Assembly: GCA_031366005.1 (NCBI GenBank)
Contig: JANLZB010000076.1
Location: 62,001-126,000 of the forward strand
Direction: 5' to 3'
Source: JANLUX01 sp031366005
Lineage (GTDB): Bacteria > Bacteroidota > Bacteroidia > AKYH767-A > OLB10
Length of the DNA: 64,000 bases
This document shows, piece after piece, positions 34,908-44,403 of this stretch (the stretch's first letter is position 1; each line of letters starts with the position of its first letter). A model generated the notes under the pieces. That model did no database searches. It saw nothing but the letters and a program-made list of their open reading frames with translations, and was not told the origin of the DNA. The position numbers were made by a program, and so were the translations under genes.

Positions 34908-34999
34908 AGAATTAGCACTGTCGTCAATGCATATCCAATAACTTACAGCTTGCTGCCGCACTGCATACTGCCTACTTTCTTCTATTTTTACCCTCTGTT

Positions 35000-36445
35000 A
35001 TGCAAAAAAAGTTTGTAACAAATCTTGCTTTTTTACTCTTCCTCAATCTTCTCATCAAGCCATTCTGGATACTGGGTATCGACCGTGCCGTGCAAAATAC
35101 GGTGGGAGCACATAGTTATGGAACTTATGCTGCTTTATTTAATTTCTCGTTTTTATTTAACATCCTTCTCGATTTAGGAATCACTAATTACAATAACCGC
35201 AACATAGCAAGGCACAGCCAGCTTTTACAAAAGCATGTGAGCGGAATCATTGTGTTGCGATTGCTGCTTGCGGTGTTTTTCTTTTGTATCAGCTTCACCA
35301 CCGGATGGTTATTAGGATACAGCGCTTACCAGCTTTCGCTTCTCTGTGTTTTATTATTGAATCAAGGGCTAATCTCATTCATTCTTTATCTGCGTTCAAA
35401 CATTGCAGGGCTACAGTTGTTTAAAACAGATAGCATGATTTCGGTGTTAGACAGGCTGATAATGATTGTGATTTGCGCTGTTTTATTATGGGGACATGTG
35501 ATGCACGAACCTTTTAAAATAGAATGGTTTGTGTGGGCACAAACAACAGCATACCTCATCACCATCCTGGTAACTTTTTTAATTGTAAGCAGTAAAGCGA
35601 ATTTGCGCAAGCTATCATGGAATCCGCATTTTTATATCGTCATTCTCAAGCAGAGTCTTCCGTTTGCAGTCCTTATACTGCTCATGACTTTTTATAACCG
35701 CATTGATTCAGTAATGCTTGAACGCTTATTGCCAGATGGTGCTGAACAAGCCGGAATTTATGCACAGGCTTACCGTTTATTAGATGCCTCCAATATGATT
35801 GCTTATCTTTTTTCTGGATTGCTGCTGCCAATGTTCTCACACATGATCAAGCATAAGCAACCGCTTGAAGATTTGGTGGAGCTTGCCACTTCATTCATAG
35901 CTGTGCCAGCAATCATCGTTATCTCATTCTCTGTTTTTTTTAGCAATGAATTAATGGCACTGCTATATCATGCACATGTAGATGAATCAGCGCAGGTGTA
36001 TGCCCTTATCATGAGCTGTTTTCTTGCCATCTCATCGGTTTATATTTTCGGTACGTTGCTCACAGCAAATGGTAATTTAAGGCAATTGAATTATGTTGCC
36101 TTTGCAGGGATGATCATGAATATCGCACTAAACTTTTACCTGATACCCAAATACAAAGCGCTTGGGGCAGCTATTGCAAGCTTGCTTACACAATACATTT
36201 TAGCAGGAGCACAGATATGGCTGGCACATGGTATTTTTAAATTCCATTATAAATGGTGGTTGTTTATCCGCTATGCAGTTTTTTTTGTTGTGAGTTTTGT
36301 GTTGTTTGCCTATGTACATAAATACACTGGACACTGGTTAATAAAATCAGGTATTGCTATGGTTATATGTGTGTGCTTTGCGCTGATATTAAAACTGATA
36401 AAACCCATTGCACTTGTCAGGCTGATTCGAAGTGAGGAGAAATAG
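35000..36445 (+). CDS. polysaccharide flippase (Wzx/MATE-like)
   Basis: This 481-residue inner-membrane protein has about twelve to fourteen helices and the Wzx/PST pattern: an early NTVGAHSYGTYAALFNFSFL segment, FYNRIDSVMLERLLPDG in the middle and LNFYLIPKYKALGAAIASL near the C-terminus. It is expected to flip lipid-linked oligosaccharides to the periplasm. It is encoded on the plus strand, convergent with the large glycan locus to its right, and stands alone. It may serve a glycan other than the one exported by Wzm/Wzt. Confidence 0.8.
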   Translation: MQKKFVTNLAFLLFLNLLIKPFWILGIDRAVQNTVGAHSYGTYAALFNFSFLFNILLDLGITNYNNRNIARHSQLLQKHVSGIIVLRLLLAVFFFCISFTTGWLLGYSAYQLSLLCVLLLNQGLISFILYLRSNIAGLQLFKTDSMISVLDRLIMIVICAVLLWGHVMHEPFKIEWFVWAQTTAYLITILVTFLIVSSKANLRKLSWNPHFYIVILKQSLPFAVLILLMTFYNRIDSVMLERLLPDGAEQAGIYAQAYRLLDASNMIAYLFSGLLLPMFSHMIKHKQPLEDLVELATSFIAVPAIIVISFSVFFSNELMALLYHAHVDESAQVYALIMSCFLAISSVYIFGTLLTANGNLRQLNYVAFAGMIMNIALNFYLIPKYKALGAAIASLLTQYILAGAQIWLAHGIFKFHYKWWLFIRYAVFFVVSFVLFAYVHKYTGHWLIKSGIAMVICVCFALILKLIKPIALVRLIRSEEK

Positions 36446-36469
36446 TTTTTAAGATGTTATATTATTAAC

Positions 36470-36521
36470 TTATTTGGTAAACAACAACTCAACAACCCTA
36501 ACAACTTAACAACCTAATAAC
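36470..36521. repeat. CAACAACCTAATAACTT phrase repeat
   Basis: Low-complexity intergenic repeats of about 16 bp (AACAACCTAATAACTT repeated, with variants AACAACTC and AACAACCC). They run into the transferase relic at 36522. Similar phrases lie at 5370-5405 before another gene. Confidence 0.6.
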
Positions 36522-36705
36522 TTAACAACCTAATAACTTCTTTACTGTTCTAAAAATTATTTTCATATCTGTAAAAAAATTCTGCTCCCGAATATATTTT
36601 AAGTTAAGCTGAAGTTTTGCAGGCATTATTTTCTTAATCTGTTTTTTTGCATGATTGCTTGCATTAGATAAAAATCCGATTTCATTTTTACTGCCACCAA
36701 CTTCT
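36522..36705 (-). pseudogene. C-terminal relic of an initiating sugar transferase
   Basis: Translation of the minus strand gives KKIMPAKLQLNLKYIREQNF, then FTDMKIIFRTV, ending at a TAA at 36522-36524. This closely matches the C-terminus of the intact sugar transferase at 38210-38809 (MPAKLQLNLKYMEERNF, ITDLNIIFKTV). The N-terminal two thirds, including the membrane helix and catalytic part, are missing. It is a remnant of a second wcaJ/pglC-type gene, implying duplication or gene replacement at this end of the locus. Confidence 0.8.
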
Positions 36706-36713
36706 ATTCATTT

Positions 36714-38228
36714 TTATAGCTTATAAATATAGCTCGTAAAATTCGCATTATGTTTATTAAGATAATGCATTACCTTATCAATAAAACCGGGCTCAATAGT
36801 GGCTTCATAAGTTAGATGAGGGTAAATTTTTTTCAAATTGTTAATTCGCTGATCCAAATTTTCAGGATAATTAAATACAACATAATTAGGAATCAATGCG
36901 GGAGGTGAAACTTTAATTCTTGCAGCAAGAGAGTCAACGGTGTAAGAGGCAGTAACATAAAAATCGCTTTTCCATTGCTTCACATAAAATCGCGGAGGCA
37001 ATGTGTAATCATCATGATTGGATTCTTCAACAATAAAATTATTGAGGTCTTTTTTTGCAGATAAATAAACCATTGTTTCCACCCTGTTGCGGTGTGAATA
37101 AGCAGCCGAAACAAATAAAAGCGGAATTGTATTGAGCGAAAAGAAAATAATCCAGGAGACACGATATAACTTTTGATGGGTTTGCCAGAAACGCGATTGC
37201 ATTATGTGTTCGCACCATCCTATGCTGCCTAAAATAATTATAAAGGGAATAACAGGTAATATGAATCGCTCTTGCTTGTTAGGGAAAGAGGAATGTAAAA
37301 CAAAAAATATAAACGCTGGTAAAAACAATAGTAAATGCTTGCGCCAGTTTCGAACAAATCCAAATATTAAAAAAATGCTTATTGGAGGTATTAAAATGCC
37401 CCCGATAAGCAACAGGTAAGAATACCATTGAAGATGTCCATACTGATCAGCGTTTTCTATATTGTATCGTATATACTCGCGAAATTCCATAAAAGGCTGG
37501 TGCCATATAATCATATCGGTAGTTGATTGTATTAATGTTAAACCAATAGTTAAACCAACACTAACATATAAAACTTCTTTAAATTTTCTTTGCAGAAGTA
37601 ATGCAAAGATGAACCCACTGACAAATAAAGCAGTTTGAAACCGGATGCTGAACGCAAGACTCAGAATGAATCCGGCAATGATCATATAAATAATTTTGCT
37701 GTTTCCTTCATTTTTAAAAAACAGCCATGTTGCATACAATAATGGCGGAATGCATACAAACTCCACAAGATTACGAACGCTCATCATGGGCATAAAAAAT
37801 AATATTGCTAATAGCCCTCCAGCCATTTTCGCAGCTTTTATTCCGCCACTCTTATAAGCAATTTTATAACCCAGGTAAACAATTATCATTGACCATACTG
37901 CATGCAATAATCTAACAACATACATTTTATTTTGCGGATCAAACATTCCCAAAAACTCAAGCAAGCGAAACAAGAAATAGTGTAAACCCGGATAAAGCAA
38001 ACTGTGCCCTGAAGGATGCACCATTTTATTGGTTGCAGAAGGAATCCAATCATTATAATCCGCTCCATCCACCCAACTTTGTGCGGCTTCTATAACCAGA
38101 AAATGATCATCATGCATACCATACCCTTTTGAAAAAATAACTGCAACCAAACGGAAAAATCCCGCAGCAATCATTATCAGTAATAATGGTTTTTCTTTCC
38201 AGTATTGTTCTATTTTTTTGAGTACCAT
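36714..38228 (-). CDS. GT22-like (ALG9/PIG-B type) mannosyltransferase, membrane
   Basis: This 504-residue GT-C membrane protein has about ten helices. The first loop has the GT22-type motif GYGMHDDHFLVIEAAQSW, and FSIRFQTALF resembles the family's conserved arginine segment; the soluble tail is C-terminal. Such enzymes transfer sugars from a lipid phosphate donor on the outer face of the membrane. It overlaps the sugar transferase gene by 19 bp and is the last intact gene of the glycan locus. Confidence 0.7.
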   Translation of the reverse strand: MVLKKIEQYWKEKPLLLIMIAAGFFRLVAVIFSKGYGMHDDHFLVIEAAQSWVDGADYNDWIPSATNKMVHPSGHSLLYPGLHYFLFRLLEFLGMFDPQNKMYVVRLLHAVWSMIIVYLGYKIAYKSGGIKAAKMAGGLLAILFFMPMMSVRNLVEFVCIPPLLYATWLFFKNEGNSKIIYMIIAGFILSLAFSIRFQTALFVSGFIFALLLQRKFKEVLYVSVGLTIGLTLIQSTTDMIIWHQPFMEFREYIRYNIENADQYGHLQWYSYLLLIGGILIPPISIFLIFGFVRNWRKHLLLFLPAFIFFVLHSSFPNKQERFILPVIPFIIILGSIGWCEHIMQSRFWQTHQKLYRVSWIIFFSLNTIPLLFVSAAYSHRNRVETMVYLSAKKDLNNFIVEESNHDDYTLPPRFYVKQWKSDFYVTASYTVDSLAARIKVSPPALIPNYVVFNYPENLDQRINNLKKIYPHLTYEATIEPGFIDKVMHYLNKHNANFTSYIYKL

Positions 38229-38809
38229 ATACTGAAAACTGTTTTAAAAATAATATTTAAATCGGTAATAAAATTTCTCTCCTCCATATATTTCAGATTC
38301 AGTTGAAGCTTTGCAGGCATGATCTCTTCAATATATTTTTTTTCAGGATCTTCTGAAAGTGATAATATTTCGTTCTCATTAGCATAAGCAAGAGAGGCGT
38401 AATCAGTGATACCGGGTTTAATAGTTAATACCTTCTGTTGTTCATTATTATACAATGAAATATATTTTCGTACTTCAGGTCGTGGACCTACAAGACTCAT
38501 GTTACCCACCAAAACATTAATAAGTTGAGGCAATTCGTCTAATTTATATTTACGCAGGTAATATCCCGCATTTGTAATACGTACATCACGATTTCCAACA
38601 GTAAGCAAACTTTTTTTATCTGCATCAGCAAACATTGTTCTGAATTTGAAGATTGAAAAATTAACATTGTTTTTTCCAACACGTTGCTGCTGAAAAAATA
38701 CTGAGCCTTTACTATCAAATTTAATCCACACTGCAATTACAAGAAAGATTGGAGAAAGTAGGATTAGAAAAATTAAACTTACTGAAAAATCAAACAATCG
38801 CTTCAGCAT
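38210..38809 (-). CDS. initiating undecaprenyl-phosphate sugar transferase
   Basis: This is a 199-residue PglC/WcaJ-type phosphoglycosyl transferase. A single re-entrant membrane helix (DFSVSLIFLILLSPIFLVIA) is followed by FQQQRVGKNNVNFSIFKFRT, the catalytic-type KLDELPQLINVL and MSLVGPRPE. It transfers a sugar phosphate from a UDP-sugar to undecaprenyl phosphate, starting glycan assembly. The short form lacks the WcaJ N-terminal domain. The DegT-type aminotransferase 3 bp upstream suggests the first sugar is an amino sugar such as a bacillosamine-like residue. Confidence 0.88.
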   Translation of the reverse strand: MLKRLFDFSVSLIFLILLSPIFLVIAVWIKFDSKGSVFFQQQRVGKNNVNFSIFKFRTMFADADKKSLLTVGNRDVRITNAGYYLRKYKLDELPQLINVLVGNMSLVGPRPEVRKYISLYNNEQQKVLTIKPGITDYASLAYANENEILSLSEDPEKKYIEEIMPAKLQLNLKYMEERNFITDLNIIFKTVFSIWYSKK

Positions 38810-38812
38810 ACA

Positions 38813-40039
38813 TTACGCTTTTTGCATCAGCACTTCTTCAACCGATTGCGCTACTGCACTTACCACCATTTCAATTTGTTCATCAGTAAGATCATAAAAT
38901 ACCGGCAAAGAAATTTCACGAGAATAATTATCGTAAGTAACCGGAAAATCTTTTATATCATAACCATTATTTTTATAAAAGCTCAATAATGGTAATGGAA
39001 TAAAATGCACGTTTACCGACACATCTTTATTAAAAATGGATTGTATAATTGCATCGCGTTGTTGTTCATTTATATTTTTAATCCGCAACGGATAAAGATG
39101 ATAGGATGAAAAAGTTTTTCCATCATCACTTTGTTGCAAGGGTAATTCAGCCCATTGGTGTTTGCCAAGTAATTCTGAGTATCGTTTGCAAATATGTTTT
39201 CGCTTGATTAAAGTTTCATTATCATATCGTGCAAGTTCAACCAAACCCAGAGCAGCTTGCAAGTCGGTCATGTTACATTTAAAACCTGCTTCAATCACAT
39301 CATACTTCCAGTTACCTTTTTGCATTTTAGCAAGCGCATCTTTATTCTGACCATGCAGTGTAAGAATACACAGGTAACGATAAATTTCTTCATTGTCAAA
39401 TGGTAAAGGAAGATTAAGTGAAACACAACCACCTTCAGCAGTGCTGAGATTTTTTACTGCATGAAATGAAAAAGCGGCTGCATCAGCACAAACTCCTGTT
39501 TTCTTTTGCTGATATATTGCTCCCAGCGAGTGCGCAGAATCACTCAGTACAAAAATTCTACCGAGTTGTTTCTGTAATTCATTGGAAGGATTGAATTTTT
39601 GTTTAACATCATTGCGTTTAACAAGCGACATGATTGCATCATAATTGCATGGGTAACCACCAAAGTCAACAGGCATGATAACTTTCGTTTTTGAAGTGAT
39701 TGCTTTTTCAATGGCTTCAATACTTATATTAAAATCATTTCCTGTGTCAACAATAACAGGTCGTGCTCTGCAATGAACAACAACATTCGCAGTTGCAGTG
39801 TAAGTATAAGCAGGAACAATTACTTCGTCTCCTTCTTTCACGCCAAACCATCTCAGCATAATTTCCATTCCTGCAGTAGCGGAGTTAACGCATAAAGTGG
39901 CTGCATTGCCATTATAAGCGCTTAAATTTTTTTCGAATTTTTTTGTTCGGGGACCGGTAGTTATCCATCCGCTTTTTAATGCTGCTATAACTTCATTAAT
40001 AAGCAACTCATCAATTCTGGGAGGTGAAAATGGGATCAT
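38813..40039 (-). CDS. DegT/DnrJ/EryC1-type sugar aminotransferase
   Basis: This 408-residue PLP enzyme transfers an amino group to a keto-sugar nucleotide. It opens with SPPRIDELLINEVIAALKSG, carries DSAHSLGA and has the PLP lysine in FSFHAVKNLSTAEGG. It lies 3 bp from the initiating transferase, as PglE-type enzymes commonly do in glycan loci, suggesting it makes the first sugar. It could alternatively supply the PseC step missing from the pse cluster 19 kb upstream, but the neighbourhood argues otherwise. Confidence 0.8.
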   Translation of the reverse strand: MIPFSPPRIDELLINEVIAALKSGWITTGPRTKKFEKNLSAYNGNAATLCVNSATAGMEIMLRWFGVKEGDEVIVPAYTYTATANVVVHCRARPVIVDTGNDFNISIEAIEKAITSKTKVIMPVDFGGYPCNYDAIMSLVKRNDVKQKFNPSNELQKQLGRIFVLSDSAHSLGAIYQQKKTGVCADAAAFSFHAVKNLSTAEGGCVSLNLPLPFDNEEIYRYLCILTLHGQNKDALAKMQKGNWKYDVIEAGFKCNMTDLQAALGLVELARYDNETLIKRKHICKRYSELLGKHQWAELPLQQSDDGKTFSSYHLYPLRIKNINEQQRDAIIQSIFNKDVSVNVHFIPLPLLSFYKNNGYDIKDFPVTYDNYSREISLPVFYDLTDEQIEMVVSAVAQSVEEVLMQKA

Positions 40040-40121
40040 ATAAGGAGTTTAAAGTCTAAAGTTTAAAGTTTATTTTTAATAATCATCAAATTATTAAATT
40101 ATTTATCATCAAATTATTTCA

Positions 40122-42173
40122 TTATTTCATTTTTCCATCACTATTTTTCTTCTTTGTTTCTTCATTGATATAAAAGCTCATGCTTGCATAATAAGCCCTT
40201 GCCTTTTTAAATAGTTCATTCAGCTTTTCGTTTGGTGTTTGTATTTTTTCCAATTCACCTGAATTATTTTTCCAGTTATAAAATCTATTGTCGGGATCAA
40301 ACTTTACAGCGCCATCATCATTGATTGCTATAAAATCTCCGGTGTTTACTGCATAATAATCATTGTGTTTCAAGCTGCTGTCAAATAAATTTAATCCTCC
40401 CTTAAAATATTTTGCATCTGATAAAGCTAAATTATAAATGGTAGGGAAAATATCTTTATGTGAAGCCCACAGAGATGTGTCAACCCTCGCATGTACTAAA
40501 TATTTTTCAGGAATATACATTACCAATGGAACACTTAATCGTTGAGCCCACTCATCCTCTTTAAAATCAAATAACATTAAATTATTATGATCACCTGTTG
40601 CAATTACAATTGTATTATCAGCAAATGGAGATGCTTTTATTTTATCAATAAATCTTCCAAGACAATCATTGGAATATTGATAATTGGTAAGATTTTTTTT
40701 AGCGAGATTTTCATCCACCTTCAATGGTTTTGGCAAGGATAGAGGAATATTTACCGGCAAGGGTTTATAATGTGATGGCAATGTAAATGGCGTATGATTG
40801 GTAGTGCTTAACGCATAAACAAATAGCGGTTGTTTATTATTTTCATTTAATTTAAGGAAGATATAATCAAAAAGATATTCATCAAACACACCCCATTCAC
40901 ATTCTGTTGCTTCAGTAATTTTAGCTTTTATATTTTGATTGCTCTCTACATTTTTAAAATATTGAAAAGGAATAAACTCATTTATATTTCTCCATCCTAA
41001 TTTACCTCCTGTTATAAATGTGGTGTTGTATCCCGCTTCCGCAAAGGGTTTAGCTACCGAGGAATGATAAGTCTGATAACGGTATTTGGATTGGGTAAGT
41101 GAACTAACCGGAGTGTTCACCATGGTTCCCTCCAGGCTTACAATGGTTCCGTTACCGGAAGAAATAAAATGACGGAACACAATGTCATCATGAAAATGTT
41201 TTTCTAATGCACCTAATAAATTACAATCCTTACTTTGAAGATTAAGATTGTAATTACTCATACTTTCCATTAAAAAGAAAATAACATTGGGAGGATGTTG
41301 TTGTGCATATTCATTGAAAGGTGTTTTACTAAAGAGGGCCTCAAATCCTTTTGAGGTATCAGCATGTATATAATCACTGATCGCAATTTCAGGATTGTTG
41401 TATCCCATTTTATTTACCAACTCTTTGTTGCCCTCAAAACTTGATTGTGAATGACGAAACATGAATGCTACTTTTAACGCGAAGGGAGCGTTGACAGGTA
41501 ATAAATTTATCGTACTGTTTTCTGAAACTGTTGAATCATCAATCTGCAATGGAAAGGTACCAAGTGAGCCACGCATCCCCAGGAAAAAAAATCCAAATGT
41601 TAGAACAATAGTAATAATCGCATTCTTTTTTTTAAGTTTTAAAAACGATGGCAATTCTCCCTGGTGAAATCTTTTTGCCAATTTGTACATGAGAAAAATC
41701 ATCAGTATGATAAAAATCAATGCACGCACCAGAGGATAATCGCTCCAGACTGATTTCATTACTGCTTCTGTATCATCTTCAAAAAAACCAAACACCATCA
41801 TGTTAAAGTGTGACTGGAAATAAGTGTAATAATAAATATCTATTACAGACAAGAGTAAATAGGCCGACAATATAAAAGTATTTAACACCGGTAAAAAATG
41901 ATATATAAATTTTTGATAAGTGACAGCACGAAAAACAAAAATCAAAAGACAAAACAACAATGAAGGAGCTAATGCATACATCATCACCATTGTATCAAAA
42001 CGGAATCCTGTTATAAATGCTTTTGCAAGATCAATTTTTAATGAGGATAGAGAAGACCAATCTGCAACGCGAAAAAGAAACACTACGCGGTAAATAAAAA
42101 ATAATATTAAACCGAAAACATAAATTCTGAATAAGGCCCAAAGTTGTTTAATAAAAAAATTAAGTGAGCTCAT
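40122..42173 (-). CDS. LtaS-like sulfatase-fold transferase
   Basis: This 683-residue protein has about five N-terminal membrane helices and a periplasmic sulfatase-fold domain (from about residue 290). FFLMESMSN supplies metal ligand residues, SGNGTIVSLEGTM contains the nucleophile-type threonine, and ATGDHNNLM supplies the C-terminal metal ligands. LtaS-family enzymes transfer phosphoglycerol or phosphoethanolamine from phospholipids. Placed between an O-antigen ligase-like gene and an aminotransferase in a Gram-negative locus, it is inferred to decorate the glycan. It overlaps the ligase gene by 14 bp. Confidence 0.8.
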   Translation of the reverse strand: MSSLNFFIKQLWALFRIYVFGLILFFIYRVVFLFRVADWSSLSSLKIDLAKAFITGFRFDTMVMMYALAPSLLFCLLIFVFRAVTYQKFIYHFLPVLNTFILSAYLLLSVIDIYYYTYFQSHFNMMVFGFFEDDTEAVMKSVWSDYPLVRALIFIILMIFLMYKLAKRFHQGELPSFLKLKKKNAIITIVLTFGFFFLGMRGSLGTFPLQIDDSTVSENSTINLLPVNAPFALKVAFMFRHSQSSFEGNKELVNKMGYNNPEIAISDYIHADTSKGFEALFSKTPFNEYAQQHPPNVIFFLMESMSNYNLNLQSKDCNLLGALEKHFHDDIVFRHFISSGNGTIVSLEGTMVNTPVSSLTQSKYRYQTYHSSVAKPFAEAGYNTTFITGGKLGWRNINEFIPFQYFKNVESNQNIKAKITEATECEWGVFDEYLFDYIFLKLNENNKQPLFVYALSTTNHTPFTLPSHYKPLPVNIPLSLPKPLKVDENLAKKNLTNYQYSNDCLGRFIDKIKASPFADNTIVIATGDHNNLMLFDFKEDEWAQRLSVPLVMYIPEKYLVHARVDTSLWASHKDIFPTIYNLALSDAKYFKGGLNLFDSSLKHNDYYAVNTGDFIAINDDGAVKFDPDNRFYNWKNNSGELEKIQTPNEKLNELFKKARAYYASMSFYINEETKKKNSDGKMK

Positions 42174-43422
42174 CTTTGGGATTGCTTATGCTTTGCCTGT
42201 AAAATAAAACACTGAAGAATGCATAAAATATAATTCCGTTTTGGCGTTCGAGAATTGACTCTGTGATTGCATTAAGAATGATGATAACCTGAAAACAGAT
42301 ATATAACCAGTTTCGTTGCAGAATTGCAAGGCGCAAAGGTAATAGTAAGCAGCACAACAGCAGGGTAATTCCAACAACTCCGAGTATAACTCCTGTATGC
42401 AAATATTGGTTATGCGGACTGAAGCGGTTCTCTACACCATATTGAAAATTATTTGCCTGGTATTGTTTTACTAACTCTTCTTTAAGATCACCCGTTCCCA
42501 CACCAATCAACCAATTTCGTTTGATAACTGCTGCTGCACTTTTCCAGAATTCAATGCGTGATTGCGTACTGTTGTAAGCAGGCGTCTCCGGTGTGGCAGG
42601 TTCAACAGGTTTTGCCTCCGGATTATTTTGCATTATCACATCTTCCACTTGTTTATAGCGATTATAAAGTTGTGTTATTTTAAAATTCAGCAATGCAACT
42701 CCAATCAAGGAAATTACCAGGATCGCAATTCCTTTTTTATATTTTCTTATTTGAATTATCGAATAAAATAAAACAGTGATTAAGCTGGTGGCAATGGCAG
42801 TGCGTGCGGAAAGTAAAAGAATATTTAACACAATAAAAATCATGACTGCAATTAACCTGGTTTTTTTTAATGTTATAAAACTGTTCCAGTGTTTAATTGC
42901 ATCTTCTAGTAAAAATAACAATACAAGATTCAGATAAATGGTGAAATAAGTAACATGCAACAGCGATGAATAAAATTTGTAGAAAAAAACGGTTTGATCA
43001 TTTGTGTGAACATAATTTATGATGGCAGTGATAAGACAATAAATGCATGCGATAATATTTCCGGCTATAAAAGTTTGTTTGATTTTATTAATAACTTTTT
43101 CAGTAATGAAAGTAGTTCCTAAAAAAAGGGGAAAAATTAAAAAACTGAGTTTGGTTTCAATGTCTTTCCATCCGTATTGTAAATCATCTGACCAAAGCAA
43201 CCCTACCAGATGCAACACGAAGAAACCAATCAATATAAAAATAAAAGGAGCATTTTTAAAAGTGATATCAATTGACAGATATTTTTTTTGAACTATCCAT
43301 GCAATCACTAAAGCAATGATTGCAAAAATGGATACTTGCTGATAAAATGGCAATGTAAAAGCAATAATTAAAAGCAATATTTCTGAAAATGTATAATTGA
43401 GTTTTTGAAGAGTTTGATTCAT
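42160..43422 (-). CDS. O-antigen ligase / polymerase-like membrane protein (Wzy_C)
   Basis: This 420-residue inner-membrane protein has about ten helices. A large periplasmic loop (about residues 255-345) carries SRIEFWKSAAAVIKRNWLIG, VGTGDLKEEL and the histidine of RFSPHNQYLHTGVILG. This PHNxYL-type motif is typical of WaaL and Wzy_C proteins. It either joins finished glycan to a lipid or polymerises repeat units; ligase and polymerase cannot be told apart by sequence alone. Confidence 0.8.
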   Translation of the reverse strand: MNQTLQKLNYTFSEILLLIIAFTLPFYQQVSIFAIIALVIAWIVQKKYLSIDITFKNAPFIFILIGFFVLHLVGLLWSDDLQYGWKDIETKLSFLIFPLFLGTTFITEKVINKIKQTFIAGNIIACIYCLITAIINYVHTNDQTVFFYKFYSSLLHVTYFTIYLNLVLLFLLEDAIKHWNSFITLKKTRLIAVMIFIVLNILLLSARTAIATSLITVLFYSIIQIRKYKKGIAILVISLIGVALLNFKITQLYNRYKQVEDVIMQNNPEAKPVEPATPETPAYNSTQSRIEFWKSAAAVIKRNWLIGVGTGDLKEELVKQYQANNFQYGVENRFSPHNQYLHTGVILGVVGITLLLCCLLLPLRLAILQRNWLYICFQVIIILNAITESILERQNGIIFYAFFSVLFYRQSISNPKDELT

Positions 43423-43434
43423 TGCGTTTGCTGA

Positions 43435-44397
43435 TTATTTTTTGAATAAGCCTGCAATAAAACCCGCACCATAACTAATGTGAAGTGTTGGATAAATAAT
43501 CAGGCAATATATTTTTGATTTAAGAGATAAATTATTGTTTAAGCTGAAATAAATAGTTAATAAAAAATAGAGTAGGAGAGGAGACGTAACAAGTAATAAA
43601 AATTTAAATTGGAAGGAAAATAAAATAAAAAATAAAAGATAGAATACAAATGCGGAAGGAATTAAATGTCTTAGCTTCATTTCACTTTTTACTTTTTTTA
43701 AAACCAAAGGTTTGTACAAACCATATTGAAAATACTGGATGAATAACTTTTTAACATTCGATCTTGGATAATAAACTGAACGTATTTCAGGATTGAGATA
43801 AATTTTTTTGCCTTTGCTTTTTGCACGATAATGAAACTCATCATCCTGGTTACGTTTCATTCTTACATCAAATAAACCAACATCATTAAACAATTCACGT
43901 TTCCATGCACCAAGATAAACACTGTCAACATAACCCTTTGCATTCTCGTCATGAAAACTGCTATCACCAACACCCATTTTTGTTGATGTACAATAAGCCA
44001 CTGCTTTTTGAAAAGAAGTTTTACCCGTAGCACGCATTGGTCCGCCTACTATGTCAGCATTAACTGTGTTGAATGTTTTTACGATTGTACTGATGTAATC
44101 ATCGGCATATTCAGTGTGAGCATCCATGCGGATAATGATGTCTCCTCTCGATTTGGTTATAGCAAGGTTAAGTGCATATGGCACTGTCTTGTTTGGATTG
44201 TTGAGTACAAATAAATTTTTAAAGCTGTTTTTAAAATTTAGGGCTATTTCTTTGGTTTTATCATCACTGCTCCCGTCCACAATAAATATTTCCAGGTTGT
44301 TTTGTATAAAATCCTGTGTTAACAGGTTATTTAAAACAGTTGAGATAAATTTTTCCTCGTTGCGACACGGAATAATGATGGAAACAGGGATAGACAT
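43435..44397 (-). CDS. glycosyltransferase family 2 with C-terminal membrane helices
   Basis: This 320-residue GT-A enzyme has the N-terminal nucleotide-sugar fold (SIIIPCRNEEKFISTVLNNL; FIVDGSSDDKT; metal motif DAHTEY). Its C-terminal membrane helices (about residues 230-320) resemble ExoA-like succinoglycan transferases. It lies between the GT4 gene (6-bp gap) and the ligase gene (12-bp gap). Sugar and linkage are unknown. Confidence 0.85.
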   Translation of the reverse strand: MSIPVSIIIPCRNEEKFISTVLNNLLTQDFIQNNLEIFIVDGSSDDKTKEIALNFKNSFKNLFVLNNPNKTVPYALNLAITKSRGDIIIRMDAHTEYADDYISTIVKTFNTVNADIVGGPMRATGKTSFQKAVAYCTSTKMGVGDSSFHDENAKGYVDSVYLGAWKRELFNDVGLFDVRMKRNQDDEFHYRAKSKGKKIYLNPEIRSVYYPRSNVKKLFIQYFQYGLYKPLVLKKVKSEMKLRHLIPSAFVFYLLFFILFSFQFKFLLLVTSPLLLYFLLTIYFSLNNNLSLKSKIYCLIIYPTLHISYGAGFIAGLFKK

Positions 44398-44403
44398 CTG
44401 GTT

